Shown here: one piece after another, positions 1 to 4,867 of the stretch
Layout of the letters: each line of letters opens with the position of its first letter
Numbering within the stretch: the stretch's first letter is position 1
DNA from: Halobacteriales archaeon
GTDB lineage: Archaea > Halobacteriota > Halobacteria > Halorutilales > JAHENH01
DNA length: 5,707 nucleotides
Direction of reading: 5' to 3'
Assembly (NCBI GenBank): GCA_018609935.1
Contig: JAHENH010000133.1
Span: 1 to 5,707 of the forward strand
The notes under the pieces: model-generated
Seen by the model: only the letters and a program-made list of their open reading frames with translations
Told to the model about the DNA's origin: nothing
The model's database searches: none
Position numbers and translations under genes: made by a program

Positions 1-321
1 GACCGCGACTACATCGGGGCACTGAATGTGGCTCGCGTGTTCTATAGCGACACGGATGGGCTAGACCATGGTTTCACGTCCTCGTATAGCGGGGATTTCG
101 AAATCGTGCTAGCCCGCCGTTCCGCTGGCACGCGGCTCACGTTCGGGGCTGGTGTTGTTGCCTATGAACCCGAGCAGGCAGAGGCGACCGCTGGTGGCGG
201 GTCGGCTGTAATAGCGCCCGCTGTCGCCTTGCCTGAGTCGAATACGGATGGTAGCGATGGACGTGGCCCAGCCGTCCACCAGTATACCTGTTTCTTACGG
301 TGTACTACTGAAAACTACTGA
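1..321 (+). CDS. tnpB: TnpB (IS200/IS605 family RNA-guided nuclease), C-terminal fragment
   Basis: The frame is open from base 1, so the gene begins outside the window. It ends at the TGA at 319-321, giving 106 visible residues. The first residues, DRDYIGALNVAR, match the last RuvC motif of TnpB (general form DRDxNAAxN), here in a haloarchaeal-looking variant. The remaining ~95 residues are a Gly/Ala/Ser-rich tail of the sort seen at haloarchaeal TnpB C-termini. TnpB is the omega-RNA-guided DNA nuclease of these elements, and the 3' end of the gene plus the bases after it normally encode the guide RNA scaffold. The stretch is clearly GC-rich against an AT-rich window, which fits acquisition from a high-GC halophile. 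A perfect 10-bp tandem duplication covers the stop codon. The right end of the element is not obvious and no TnpA is visible. Family assignment is fairly sure; activity cannot be judged. Confidence 0.72.
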   Translation, partial: DRDYIGALNVARVFYSDTDGLDHGFTSSYSGDFEIVLARRSAGTRLTFGAGVVAYEPEQAEATAGGGSAVIAPAVALPESNTDGSDGRGPAVHQYTCFLRCTTENY

Positions 322-324
322 AAA
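305..324. repeat. perfect 10-bp tandem duplication across the tnpB stop
   Basis: The unit CTACTGAAAA occurs twice back to back at 305-314 and 315-324. The second copy supplies the TGA stop of the tnpB frame, while the TGA of the first copy is out of frame. The duplication therefore sets the last residues of the protein and the junction to AT-rich DNA. It probably arose by slippage or at an insertion junction; which of these cannot be told from one copy. Confidence 0.8.
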
Positions 325-358
325 TTGGAACGGTGGTTGATGTCGAATAGTACAATGG

Positions 359-559
359 TTATTCAGTTGAAGGTGGAACGGGTTTTATGTTGGTCAAGTT
401 TTCCTTGAAGTGTTCGTCCAACAGCAACCTCTCTTTATATTTAGTGTAGTAGTCAAAAATTTTATTTTCTTCATGTGTTTTTAGATAACTTGCTACTGCA
501 TTTATATCTTCCTAGTGTTGGATGAGAAATGTGGTATCAAGTGGTTTCTTCGTTCTAGA
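359..559 (-). pseudogene. vapC-like toxin remnant (PIN domain N-terminus), broken
   Basis: Read on the minus strand, the frame from 559 encodes KKPLDTTFLIQH and then meets a TAG at 514-512. It continues in the same frame as EDINAVASYL and so on to a TAA at 361-359. DTTFLI directly after a short N-terminus is the first strand of the PIN fold and carries its first catalytic aspartate, as in archaeal VapC. Only about 59 codons follow that aspartate, against roughly 130 in a full VapC, and no later acidic motif is recognisable. There is also no start codon in this frame, so this is a decayed toxin gene. It lies tail-to-tail with the tnpB fragment, whose right end must fall near its 3' end. The PIN assignment rests mainly on the first 15 residues. 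Confidence 0.45.
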
Positions 560-649
560 TTAGTTCTTTTAAAGTGTCTTTGACTTTGTGAAAGCCCTGA
601 TATTTGTTAGGATCCGGGATTTTTTAGTGATTGTTTTGGTGTCTTTCAT
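560..649 (-). pseudogene. vapB-like antitoxin remnant upstream of the broken vapC
   Basis: An ATG at 649-647 on the minus strand opens MKDTKTIT, which looks like the first strand of short archaeal antitoxins of the 'TKTITI' type. The frame then degenerates. A second frame nearby reads VKDTLKELI, resembling the 'kgDtFsdvI' segment that follows in such antitoxins. At least one frameshift and several stops separate these pieces from each other and from the following PIN remnant. Order and spacing (antitoxin, then toxin) fit a decayed vapBC operon. The similarity is short and could be fortuitous. Confidence 0.33.
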
Positions 650-664
650 TTTTTTTTGGTTTAT

Positions 665-676
665 CGGCTAAAGCCG
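665..676. promoter_or_regulatory. short perfect inverted repeat upstream of vapB
   Basis: CGGCTAAAGCCG folds as CGGCT/AGCCG (or CGGC, loop TAAA, GCCG). It ends 34 bases before the vapB start, roughly where an archaeal promoter would sit, so it could be an operator for VapB autoregulation. It also resembles the small hairpins at ends of IS200/IS605 elements. Neither role is proven. Confidence 0.3.
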
Positions 677-710
677 TAATAATTTAGGTATTGTAACATA
701 AATAATACAT

Positions 711-965
711 ATGGCGAATGTAAGTATACGGATACCTGATGATATAAAGAAAAAAATGAAAGAACACGACGAAATAAATTGGAGTGCAGTACTTAGAGAA
801 AAAATAAGAGAAGAAATAGAGAACTTAAACAATAGAAATCTTGCACACGCTGTTGCTACAAGTGAACGTCTAAGCCAAAAGATAAATAAAAAAGAAGTAG
901 AAAACCAGGATACAGCTAAAGCTATACGTAACTGGAGAGAGAAACGATACGGATCCGAAAAATAA
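711..965 (+). CDS. vapB: VapB-type antitoxin (ribbon-helix-helix-like)
   Basis: This 84-residue protein begins MANVSIRIPDDIKKKM, the strand and first helix typical of ribbon-helix-helix DNA-binding antitoxins. Next comes INWSAVLREKIREEIENL, the 'nWSeViReairekie' pattern of archaeal VapB. The charged C-terminal half (about 45-84) would be the arm that wraps and inhibits the toxin. The gene is followed 55 bases later by a PIN-domain toxin on the same strand, so the two very probably form an operon. VapB would neutralise VapC and, with it, repress the shared promoter. There is no Shine-Dalgarno site; the ATG follows an AT-rich stretch, consistent with a leaderless transcript. The residues 'RNWREKRYGSEK' close the protein with no sign of truncation. 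Family confidence is good; DNA targets are unknown. Confidence 0.82.
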   Translation: MANVSIRIPDDIKKKMKEHDEINWSAVLREKIREEIENLNNRNLAHAVATSERLSQKINKKEVENQDTAKAIRNWREKRYGSEK

Positions 966-1020
966 ATACCTGATATTAAAAACTAGAAATGAATAATGAG
1001 TTTTTAATAAACACTGAAAA

Positions 1021-1437
1021 ATGGAGATTATACCAGATGCAAGTATAGTAGTAAAATGGTATATACCAGAAAAACATCATAAAAAAGCAAGAAAATTACG
1101 GGATGACTATCTTAACCATAAACATACTCTCATTGCTCCCCACCTACTACACTTTGAAGTTATAAACGCCTTAAAACATAGTAATCACTACAAAAATAAT
1201 CGATTAATAGAGGCCTCTGCTACTCTACCAGAATATAGTATAGATCTTAAACCATACAGAGAATTAGGTCCTATAGCTGAAATTGCTGATGAACTTGATA
1301 TATCTATCTATGATGCTTCATATATTGGGCTTGCATTCAACCAAGAATCTATACTGTATACATCAGATAATAAACTAATAGAAAAAACTACACATTCCGA
1401 ATATAAAAACTATATAGAACATATTAGAAACTATTAG
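1021..1437 (+). CDS. vapC: VapC-type toxin (PIN-domain ribonuclease)
   Basis: This 138-residue protein is the normal size for VapC. The four acidic residues of the PIN active site are in their expected places: D6 in PDASIVVKW, E46 in HFEVINAL, D98 in IYDASYIGLA, and D116 in TSDNKLI. They would bind Mg or Mn and cut RNA, in known relatives often tRNA or rRNA. The sequence is uninterrupted, so the toxin is probably functional, with VapB from the preceding gene as its partner. The ATG at 1021 is the only reasonable start, because an in-frame TGA lies at 1015-1017. There is no Shine-Dalgarno motif, and the 55-base gap after vapB is longer than the overlap common in such operons. Codon use is the same AT-rich type as the surrounding genes. 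Confidence 0.88.
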   Translation: MEIIPDASIVVKWYIPEKHHKKARKLRDDYLNHKHTLIAPHLLHFEVINALKHSNHYKNNRLIEASATLPEYSIDLKPYRELGPIAEIADELDISIYDASYIGLAFNQESILYTSDNKLIEKTTHSEYKNYIEHIRNY

Positions 1438-1465
1438 GAAAACCCACATATATATTAATTTAAAA

Positions 1466-1605
1466 CACCCACGTATCGAGTGGCCCGTGGAACCCCCACT
1501 ATCTTTCTTTAGAAAACGTCAAAATTTAGTTATACTAAAAACTGGTATTCTATCAAGGGATAGCGAGAAGACCTCTGAGGCTTGACTCCGAGGTAGTTCA
1601 CCCTG
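1466..1605 (+). mobile_element. candidate remnant or miniature IS200/IS605-like element
   Basis: The block is GC-richer than both flanks. At its left end are nested inverted repeats: CCACG (1469-1473) with CGTGG (1486-1490), and AGTGG (1479-1483) with CCACT (1496-1500). At its right end a hairpin at 1571-1594 pairs ACCTC-GAG with CTC-GAGGT around the loop GCTTGA, with one T/C mismatch. It is followed by AGTTCAC at 1595-1601. A subterminal hairpin followed by a 'GTTCAC/GTTCAA'-type end is the usual look of IS200/IS605 right ends and of omega-RNA 3' ends. No transposase or TnpB is inside, so it would be a miniature element or an orphan guide-RNA scaffold. Boundaries are estimates, and the assignment is by general form only. 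Confidence 0.35.
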
Positions 1606-1810
1606 TGTAAATCAACATACAGAAAAGACAAAATATAAATTAAGAAAAGGAATATACAATCGAAAATTACTTTTAGAAATTTTTATATTTCCACCATATA
1701 GGCTGTTATAGAATATAACTTCCCTTGTAAGAATAGTTCATATATCTCCTACCCAACAAATGCTTAGAGAAGACGTCTTTATTGCTTCCCCTTACAAACC
1801 AACAATTAAG

Positions 1811-1818
1811 ATAAAAAA
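1811..1818 (-). terminator. T-run terminator of the membrane-protein gene
   Basis: About 18 bases past the stop of the minus-strand gene, the minus strand reads a run of six T residues (plus strand GATAAAAAAG). Archaeal transcription commonly stops at such U-runs without a hairpin. Confidence 0.4.
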
Positions 1819-1834
1819 GACAACTATAAATGAT

Positions 1835-2395
1835 TTAGTTTTGTGTGGTTTTATAGCTTATCAGTATCCAGGCGGCTCCATATAGTGTACTAACAAATAT
1901 TATTAGTGGTATATATCCATGTCCTTGGATTAGTAAGATCCATCCAATTGTTGTACCTAGAGGAATTGATGTTGCAAAAAATGTTGGTGTTAGTTTTGAG
2001 TATGGGTTTGTTTTGTAGGTTGAAATCCCTATTAGTATAGATCCTAGAATAACTGCTATATAGCTTATAATAAATATATTTTGTATAGAAAATGGATTTT
2101 GTAGGTCTGTAAATCCAATAATTAAAATAGAGATAACGATTAGAAACCCTATTGATGTAGTTATTGATCCGATCTTTCCAGTTTTTTTGTTTTTTTGTCT
2201 AAAATATCTATATAGATCTATAGTTCCTAAAAAAAGGAACAGAAATACAATTATAGATAAATATATATAGCCATCTAATATAAGATCAAATATACCTAAA
2301 ACGTCACTAGATAATGCTAGTAAAAGCCCTATAGGTAGAAAAACGCATAAAAATCCTCCAAGTATTCCGGAATATCTAAGAAATATTGATATCAT
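1835..2395 (-). CDS. six-helix integral membrane protein, function unknown
   Basis: The 186-residue protein is almost entirely hydrophobic, with six likely membrane helices at about 8-29, 42-60, 77-95, 104-126, 136-156 and 160-181. The first two pairs are separated by a basic cytoplasmic loop (RYFRQKNKKTGK, 63-74). No catalytic or binding motif is visible. The final segment 'LYGAAWILISY' resembles the last helix of small haloarchaeal membrane proteins of unknown role, which supports a halophile-like lineage but gives no function. It starts at the ATG at 2395, close behind TATA-like boxes, and is divergent from the secreted-protein gene at 2490 across a 94-base gap. A transporter subunit, sensor or membrane-stress protein are all possible. 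That the gene is real is well supported by its length, the hydropathy pattern and the T-run after the stop. Confidence 0.72.
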   Translation of the reverse strand: MISIFLRYSGILGGFLCVFLPIGLLLALSSDVLGIFDLILDGYIYLSIIVFLFLFLGTIDLYRYFRQKNKKTGKIGSITTSIGFLIVISILIIGFTDLQNPFSIQNIFIISYIAVILGSILIGISTYKTNPYSKLTPTFFATSIPLGTTIGWILLIQGHGYIPLIIFVSTLYGAAWILISYKTTQN

Positions 2396-2489
2396 AACCT
2401 ATAGACAAATATATAGTTCTAGCTATAAAGGATTCGTTTATTTCTAATTATATATTTATATATAAAAATAGACTACTGATTTTTTATTT
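2396..2489. promoter_or_regulatory. divergent promoter region with TATA-like boxes for both genes
   Basis: On the plus strand a long TATA-like stretch (about 2449-2466) is centred near 30 bases before the TTG at 2490, which would give a nearly leaderless transcript. On the minus strand, candidates are TATA sequences around 2424-2430 and 2406-2417 for the gene starting at 2395. The first is better placed, predicting a start of transcription within a few bases of the ATG. Neither gene shows a Shine-Dalgarno site, in agreement. Confidence 0.45.
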
Positions 2490-3062
2490 TTGGCTAACTG
2501 TTTTTATGTATGTTTTTTCCTATTTAATATATTAATAGTAGATATAACTATAGCAGAAAGTATTTCAACGTTTTCGGATACAACCCCACTTAAAACTCCA
2601 CAGGTTCCAAGTAGTCTATCGGACAAAGTAAATGTAGAGGAGGGGTCAGCGTCAAATATATCTATAGAAGTCTTAGAAGACACAGAAACAGACTATACAC
2701 TAAGCGTAACAGGGGATGAAAACGAAGAAAATATTTCATTCTATCTACAACAGAATACTTTGAATATATCTGATAGTATAGAAAATATATCTATATATAT
2801 AGACAAAGAAAAACATAGATTCTATCAGGATAAACATGAAAATACTAGTTATGTTGTTTTTAATATACCAAGGTTTTCTAGTCGGACTATACATTTCAAT
2901 GCTACATCTACAGGAGAAACATTGGTAGATATCTATGACTCCAATGGAGATGGTGATATACAGGGAGATGAAGCAAGAAAGGCTATAGTAGATTATCTAT
3001 TCGAAGACAAGCTATCAGGAACACAAATAAAACAAATACTTAGAGAATATCTATTCAAATAA
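2490..3062 (+). CDS. secreted, sequon-rich protein with C-terminal EF-hand/dockerin-like module
   Basis: This 190-residue protein has a hydrophobic leader (about 4-22, ending ITIA-ES) that looks like a Sec signal peptide. The middle (about 45-145) is acidic and strand-rich, with six N-x-S/T sequons (N56, N81, N92, N99, N118, N137), so it is probably an N-glycosylated extracellular domain. Residues 147-189 hold a calcium-binding loop with D150, N152, D154, D156 and E161 in EF-hand positions. Two helices follow (EARKAIVDYL and GTQIKQILREYLF), the pattern of dockerin-like modules that close many archaeal surface proteins. A role in calcium-dependent attachment at the cell surface is inferred. 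The start must be the TTG at 2490: an in-frame TAG lies at 2469-2471, there is no ATG in the leader, and the TATA box fits this start. Partner and exact role are unknown. Confidence 0.75.
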   Translation: MANCFYVCFFLFNILIVDITIAESISTFSDTTPLKTPQVPSSLSDKVNVEEGSASNISIEVLEDTETDYTLSVTGDENEENISFYLQQNTLNISDSIENISIYIDKEKHRFYQDKHENTSYVVFNIPRFSSRTIHFNATSTGETLVDIYDSNGDGDIQGDEARKAIVDYLFEDKLSGTQIKQILREYLFK

Positions 3063-3287
3063 ACTCCCGTAACTCTTTATCTCTATATAGAAAGAAATAG
3101 TATATTTATTTTTCCTTTATAGGTTTTTAGACTAAAATATAGGGATGATATCTCAAAATAGGTAGCCTATTTTTTGGTTTGTGTTTCTTTTTATTTTTTT
3201 TGTCTGTAATATTTGTTTTTTGCATATTTTTTTGTTTTTGTCTTTTGGTGGTTTTTTTAGTTGTGTATTTTGTATTGCTTTGTATAT
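3063..3287. other. T-rich intergenic leader before uppP
   Basis: No gene is supported. After the secreted-protein stop come U-run candidates for termination (about 3107-3130). From about 3170 the plus strand becomes extremely T- and G-rich with hardly any C, including the 11-mer TTTGTTTTTTG at 3212-3222. Plus-strand frames here give only runs of Phe, Leu and Cys and are composition artefacts. A long leader RNA, or simply a low-complexity tract, are the alternatives. Confidence 0.5.
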
Positions 3288-4094
3288 ATGAATTGGAGTT
3301 GGATTATAGCTGTCTTTGTTGGTGTGTTGCAGGGAGTATTGGAGTGGTTACCTATTTCTAGTGAAGGAAATATCTCACTTTTTCTTTCACTTTTTGGTTT
3401 CACTCCCCTAGATGCAGTTCATTTGTCTTTGTTTTTACATCTGGGTACAGGGCTTGCAGCACTAATCTACTATAAAAGAGAAATATATACAATATTACTC
3501 TCTATTAAAGATCTAGATATGTCGAACTTTTTTAGTGGTGATACTGCGGATTTTAGTTTTTTGTTTGTAGCTGTAATAGTGTCTGGTTTTGTAGGGATAT
3601 CTGTCTATGTTTTTTTAGAAAAGATTATCTCCGGTATAGCTACGGGAGCCTTCATCTTTATTATTGGATTACTATTAGTTTTTACAGGATTTTTACAGCG
3701 GATATCTATTTCTGGATATGGAAATAGAGAGATTCCAGGGTTTTTAGATGCAATACTTGTGGGTATAGGTCAGGGTCTTGCGTTACTTCCTGGTGTTTCT
3801 CGTAGTGGAACCACAGTAAGTATATTTTTAATTAGAGGATACAAAGAAGAGACTGCATTTGTTTTGTCTTTTATACTTGCAGTCCCAGCATCTTTTGCTG
3901 CGAGTTTACTAGCAATACTTGAAGGAAACCTATCTCTAAGCATACTTCTTGGTTTTCTTGCTTTATCTTCAAGTGCAATAGTTGGATATGCTACAATAGA
4001 ACTATTAATGGAGTTGGTAGAACGTGTCTCTTTTTGGAAGATATGTATAATATTTGGTGTTTTGACTGTAGCTGGATCCTACCTAACAATATAA
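3288..4094 (+). CDS. uppP: UppP/BacA-family polyprenyl-diphosphate phosphatase
   Basis: This 268-residue multi-pass membrane protein has the normal length of the BacA family, which removes a phosphate from C55-type polyprenyl diphosphate so the lipid carrier can be reused. In archaea the substrate is presumably a dolichol-type diphosphate used for N-glycan or surface-polymer assembly. Both signature motifs are present: Q15-x3-E19 in GVLQGVLEWLPISSEGN (12-28), and LPGVSRSGTT at 167-176 with S171, R172 and T175. In E. coli BacA the position of N28 is a histidine (H30); the 'SSEGN' form is typical of archaeal relatives. The ATG at 3288 is chosen because the frame then begins exactly at the family N-terminus; an upstream in-frame TTG at 3261 would add nine odd residues. 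There is no Shine-Dalgarno site. The preceding gene encodes a sequon-rich exported protein, consistent with a glycosylation-related role. A T-run terminator follows. Confidence 0.9.
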   Translation: MNWSWIIAVFVGVLQGVLEWLPISSEGNISLFLSLFGFTPLDAVHLSLFLHLGTGLAALIYYKREIYTILLSIKDLDMSNFFSGDTADFSFLFVAVIVSGFVGISVYVFLEKIISGIATGAFIFIIGLLLVFTGFLQRISISGYGNREIPGFLDAILVGIGQGLALLPGVSRSGTTVSIFLIRGYKEETAFVLSFILAVPASFAASLLAILEGNLSLSILLGFLALSSSAIVGYATIELLMELVERVSFWKICIIFGVLTVAGSYLTI

Positions 4095-4112
4095 AAAATT
4101 AGATAGACATAT

Positions 4113-4133
4113 TTAGGGTTTTTTCATTTTTTT
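4113..4133 (+). terminator. T-run terminator of uppP
   Basis: Starting about 20 bases after the uppP stop, the plus strand has a run of six T residues and another of seven, separated by CA. This is a good archaeal intrinsic-type termination signal. It overlaps the 3' end of a possible small minus-strand ORF. Confidence 0.5.
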
Positions 4134-4296
4134 ATATTATATTATTCAATAGGTTTACATTATCCAATTTGTTTTTTGTTTTTAGACCTGTTATCTCAAC
4201 TATATGTATTTGTTTTTTGTTTAGTGGTTTTGTAGGTGGTTTTGTATTTGGTTTTTTATTTGTTTTTTGTTGAATTGATATATTTTTATTTGACAT
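4132..4296 (-). CDS. possible small Lys/Pro-rich protein, unknown
   Basis: On the minus strand an ATG at 4296 opens 54 codons ending in TAA at 4134-4132. The first half is a lysine-, proline- and threonine-rich linker (NKKPNTKPPTKPLNKKQ). The second half reads as a more ordinary globular-looking stretch (IHIVEITGLKTKNKLDNV). It overlaps, in another frame, the 3' part of the ORF at 4221-4373. A one-base slip in one of the A6 runs would join the two into a single ~78-residue protein with an N-terminal CPxC motif. It may therefore be the second half of a frameshifted gene or chance in A-rich DNA. No family is recognised. Confidence 0.28.
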   Translation of the reverse strand: MSNKNISIQQKTNKKPNTKPPTKPLNKKQIHIVEITGLKTKNKLDNVNLLNNII

Positions 4297-4373
4297 TTTG
4301 GGCAACTCCAATTATATAGTTCATCAATCAATTGTGTTCCATCTTTTTTTATATCTGTGTCTTTGATTGTCAT
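4221..4373 (-). CDS. possible small protein with CPxC motif, unknown
   Basis: A minus-strand ATG at 4373 opens 50 codons (MTIKDTDIKKDGTQLIDELYNWSCPKCQIKIYQF...), ending at 4223-4221. The first 37 residues have a natural amino-acid mix, with one CPKC pair (24-27) like half of a zinc ribbon. The rest is Gln/Asn/Lys repeats that look like low-complexity reading. Read in the next frame, the DNA continues for another ~45 residues, so a frameshift near 4255-4270 is plausible. The ORF lies just downstream of the broken vapC on the same strand. A lone CPxC in so small a protein could pair in a dimer to bind zinc. Existence is uncertain. Confidence 0.33.
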   Translation of the reverse strand: MTIKDTDIKKDGTQLIDELYNWSCPKCQIKIYQFNKKQIKNQIQNHLQNH

Positions 4374-4431
4374 TTTTGGAGATATGAGATAGTACTGGGC
4401 TACTTAAATATTTTTTGTAGACAATACAAAA

Positions 4432-4650
4432 CTAAGTATATCCAAGTGACATCGTCCCTGTTATGGATGACAGGGCTTCCAGTAGGGTCACGGACCCTAC
4501 ATACTCAGAATCTAATAGATTGGTTAATATTTTTTTAGCTATATTTCTCTTGGTTTTTTCTGTTTTGTCTATAGAATAGATGAGTATGTTTGTGTCTATG
4601 AGTTTCCTATCTTTATCTTTGTTTCCGTTATTGTTTTTGTTATCGTTCAT
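4432..4650 (-). pseudogene. VapC-like PIN toxin, truncated after the second catalytic residue
   Basis: The 72-residue ORF starts MNDNKNNNGNKDKDRK and then gives the PIN core: KLIDTNILIYSID with D19, a helix (about 31-47), and VGSVTLLEAL with E58. The D19-to-E58 spacing of 39 residues nearly equals that of the intact VapC at 1021 (D6 to E46). The frame stops 14 residues later, so the third and fourth acidic residues are absent and the nuclease should be inactive. From about codon 50 on, codons turn GC-rich (GGG TCC GTG ACC), unlike the first part, and two perfect hairpins fall inside this stretch. The ATG overlaps the expected antitoxin stop region, the usual vapBC arrangement. PIN identity is fairly sure; the cause of truncation is not clear. 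Confidence 0.6.
4456..4500. repeat. two adjacent perfect hairpins within the broken toxin gene
   Basis: CCCTGT (4456-4461) pairs with ACAGGG (4470-4475) across an 8-base loop. GTAGGGTC (4482-4489) pairs with GACCCTAC (4493-4500) across a 3-base loop (ACG). Only six bases separate them, and the stretch is GC-richer than both sides. This could be the end of an inserted element, a recombination scar or a structured RNA. The second hairpin encodes the V-G-S-V-T-L of the PIN domain, so part of it may be native coding sequence. Confidence 0.6.
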
Positions 4651-4867
4651 GTAGTTGTTTTCTTTGTGTGTATTGGATTTTTCCTAGGTTGTATCCTTTT
4701 TCTATTTTTTTGTTTAAGGTCTTTTTTTGTTTTTTTATTTTTTTGTTTTTTTAACCACTCCTCTAATGCTTTGGTTATAGTATCTCCCATTGCTCCCTTT
4801 TTATCTGGTATTTCTTCCCTAAGTTTTTTTCTGTCTCATCATCTATACTTATTGTTATAATACCCAT
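4640..4867 (-). pseudogene. VapB-like antitoxin broken by two compensating frameshifts
   Basis: From the ATG at 4867 the frame reads MGIITISIDDETEK and then goes off in an A7 run (plus-strand 4824-4830). One extra A would give KLREEIPDKKGAMGDTITKALEEWLKK, the 'kkGamgdaiteAleeWl' body of an archaeal antitoxin family. Past a cluster of A7 runs, the original frame becomes sensible again as KIEKGYNLGKIQYTQRKQLHER, ending in TAA at 4642-4640; a 'lGki...ReeLheR' tail is usual in VapB-type antitoxins. Start and stop are thus in the same frame, 75 codons apart, with a shifted middle containing a stop. The toxin ATG lies inside its 3' end (overlapping operon). Decay, sequencing error in homopolymers and slippage-based expression are the alternatives. 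Confidence 0.58.
4722..4752. repeat. 8-base-period array of four T7 tracts
   Basis: On the plus strand four tracts of exactly seven T follow each other, separated by single bases G, A and G. A fifth T7 tract lies at 4705-4711. On the coding (minus) strand this encodes the lysine-rich segment of the antitoxin. Such tracts are strongly prone to slippage and sit where the antitoxin frame must shift. Confidence 0.85.

Larger units (their letters stand above)
1438..1834. other. gene-free stretch with one structured GC-richer block
   Basis: No convincing coding sequence lies here. The longest plus-strand frame starts at 1759 (about 40 codons), overlaps the antisense membrane-protein gene and resembles nothing. 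The stretch contains the structured block at 1466-1605 (listed separately). It also holds two smaller inverted repeats, GTTATA-GAA-TATAAC at 1705-1719 and the palindrome AAGACGTCTT at 1770-1779, with AT-rich filler between. Confidence 0.6.

Noticed and set aside
1759..1881. Plus-strand frame of about 40 codons starting ATGCTTAGAG
   Set aside because: Overlaps the antisense membrane-protein gene and shows no start signal or family resemblance.
3179..3361. Plus-strand open frame rich in Phe, Leu and Cys upstream of uppP
   Set aside because: Simple translation of T-rich DNA; it runs out of frame into uppP.
4456..4500. C/D-box guide RNA
   Set aside because: A C-box-like GGATGA is present, but there is no proper D box (CTGA) at the right distance, and the perfect hairpins do not fit that architecture.
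4332..4538. Plus-strand open frame of 68 codons
   Set aside because: Antisense to the broken toxin gene, with no coding features of its own.
4666..4860. Plus-strand open frame of 64 codons
   Set aside because: Antisense reading of the A-rich antitoxin gene; Phe-rich composition artefact.
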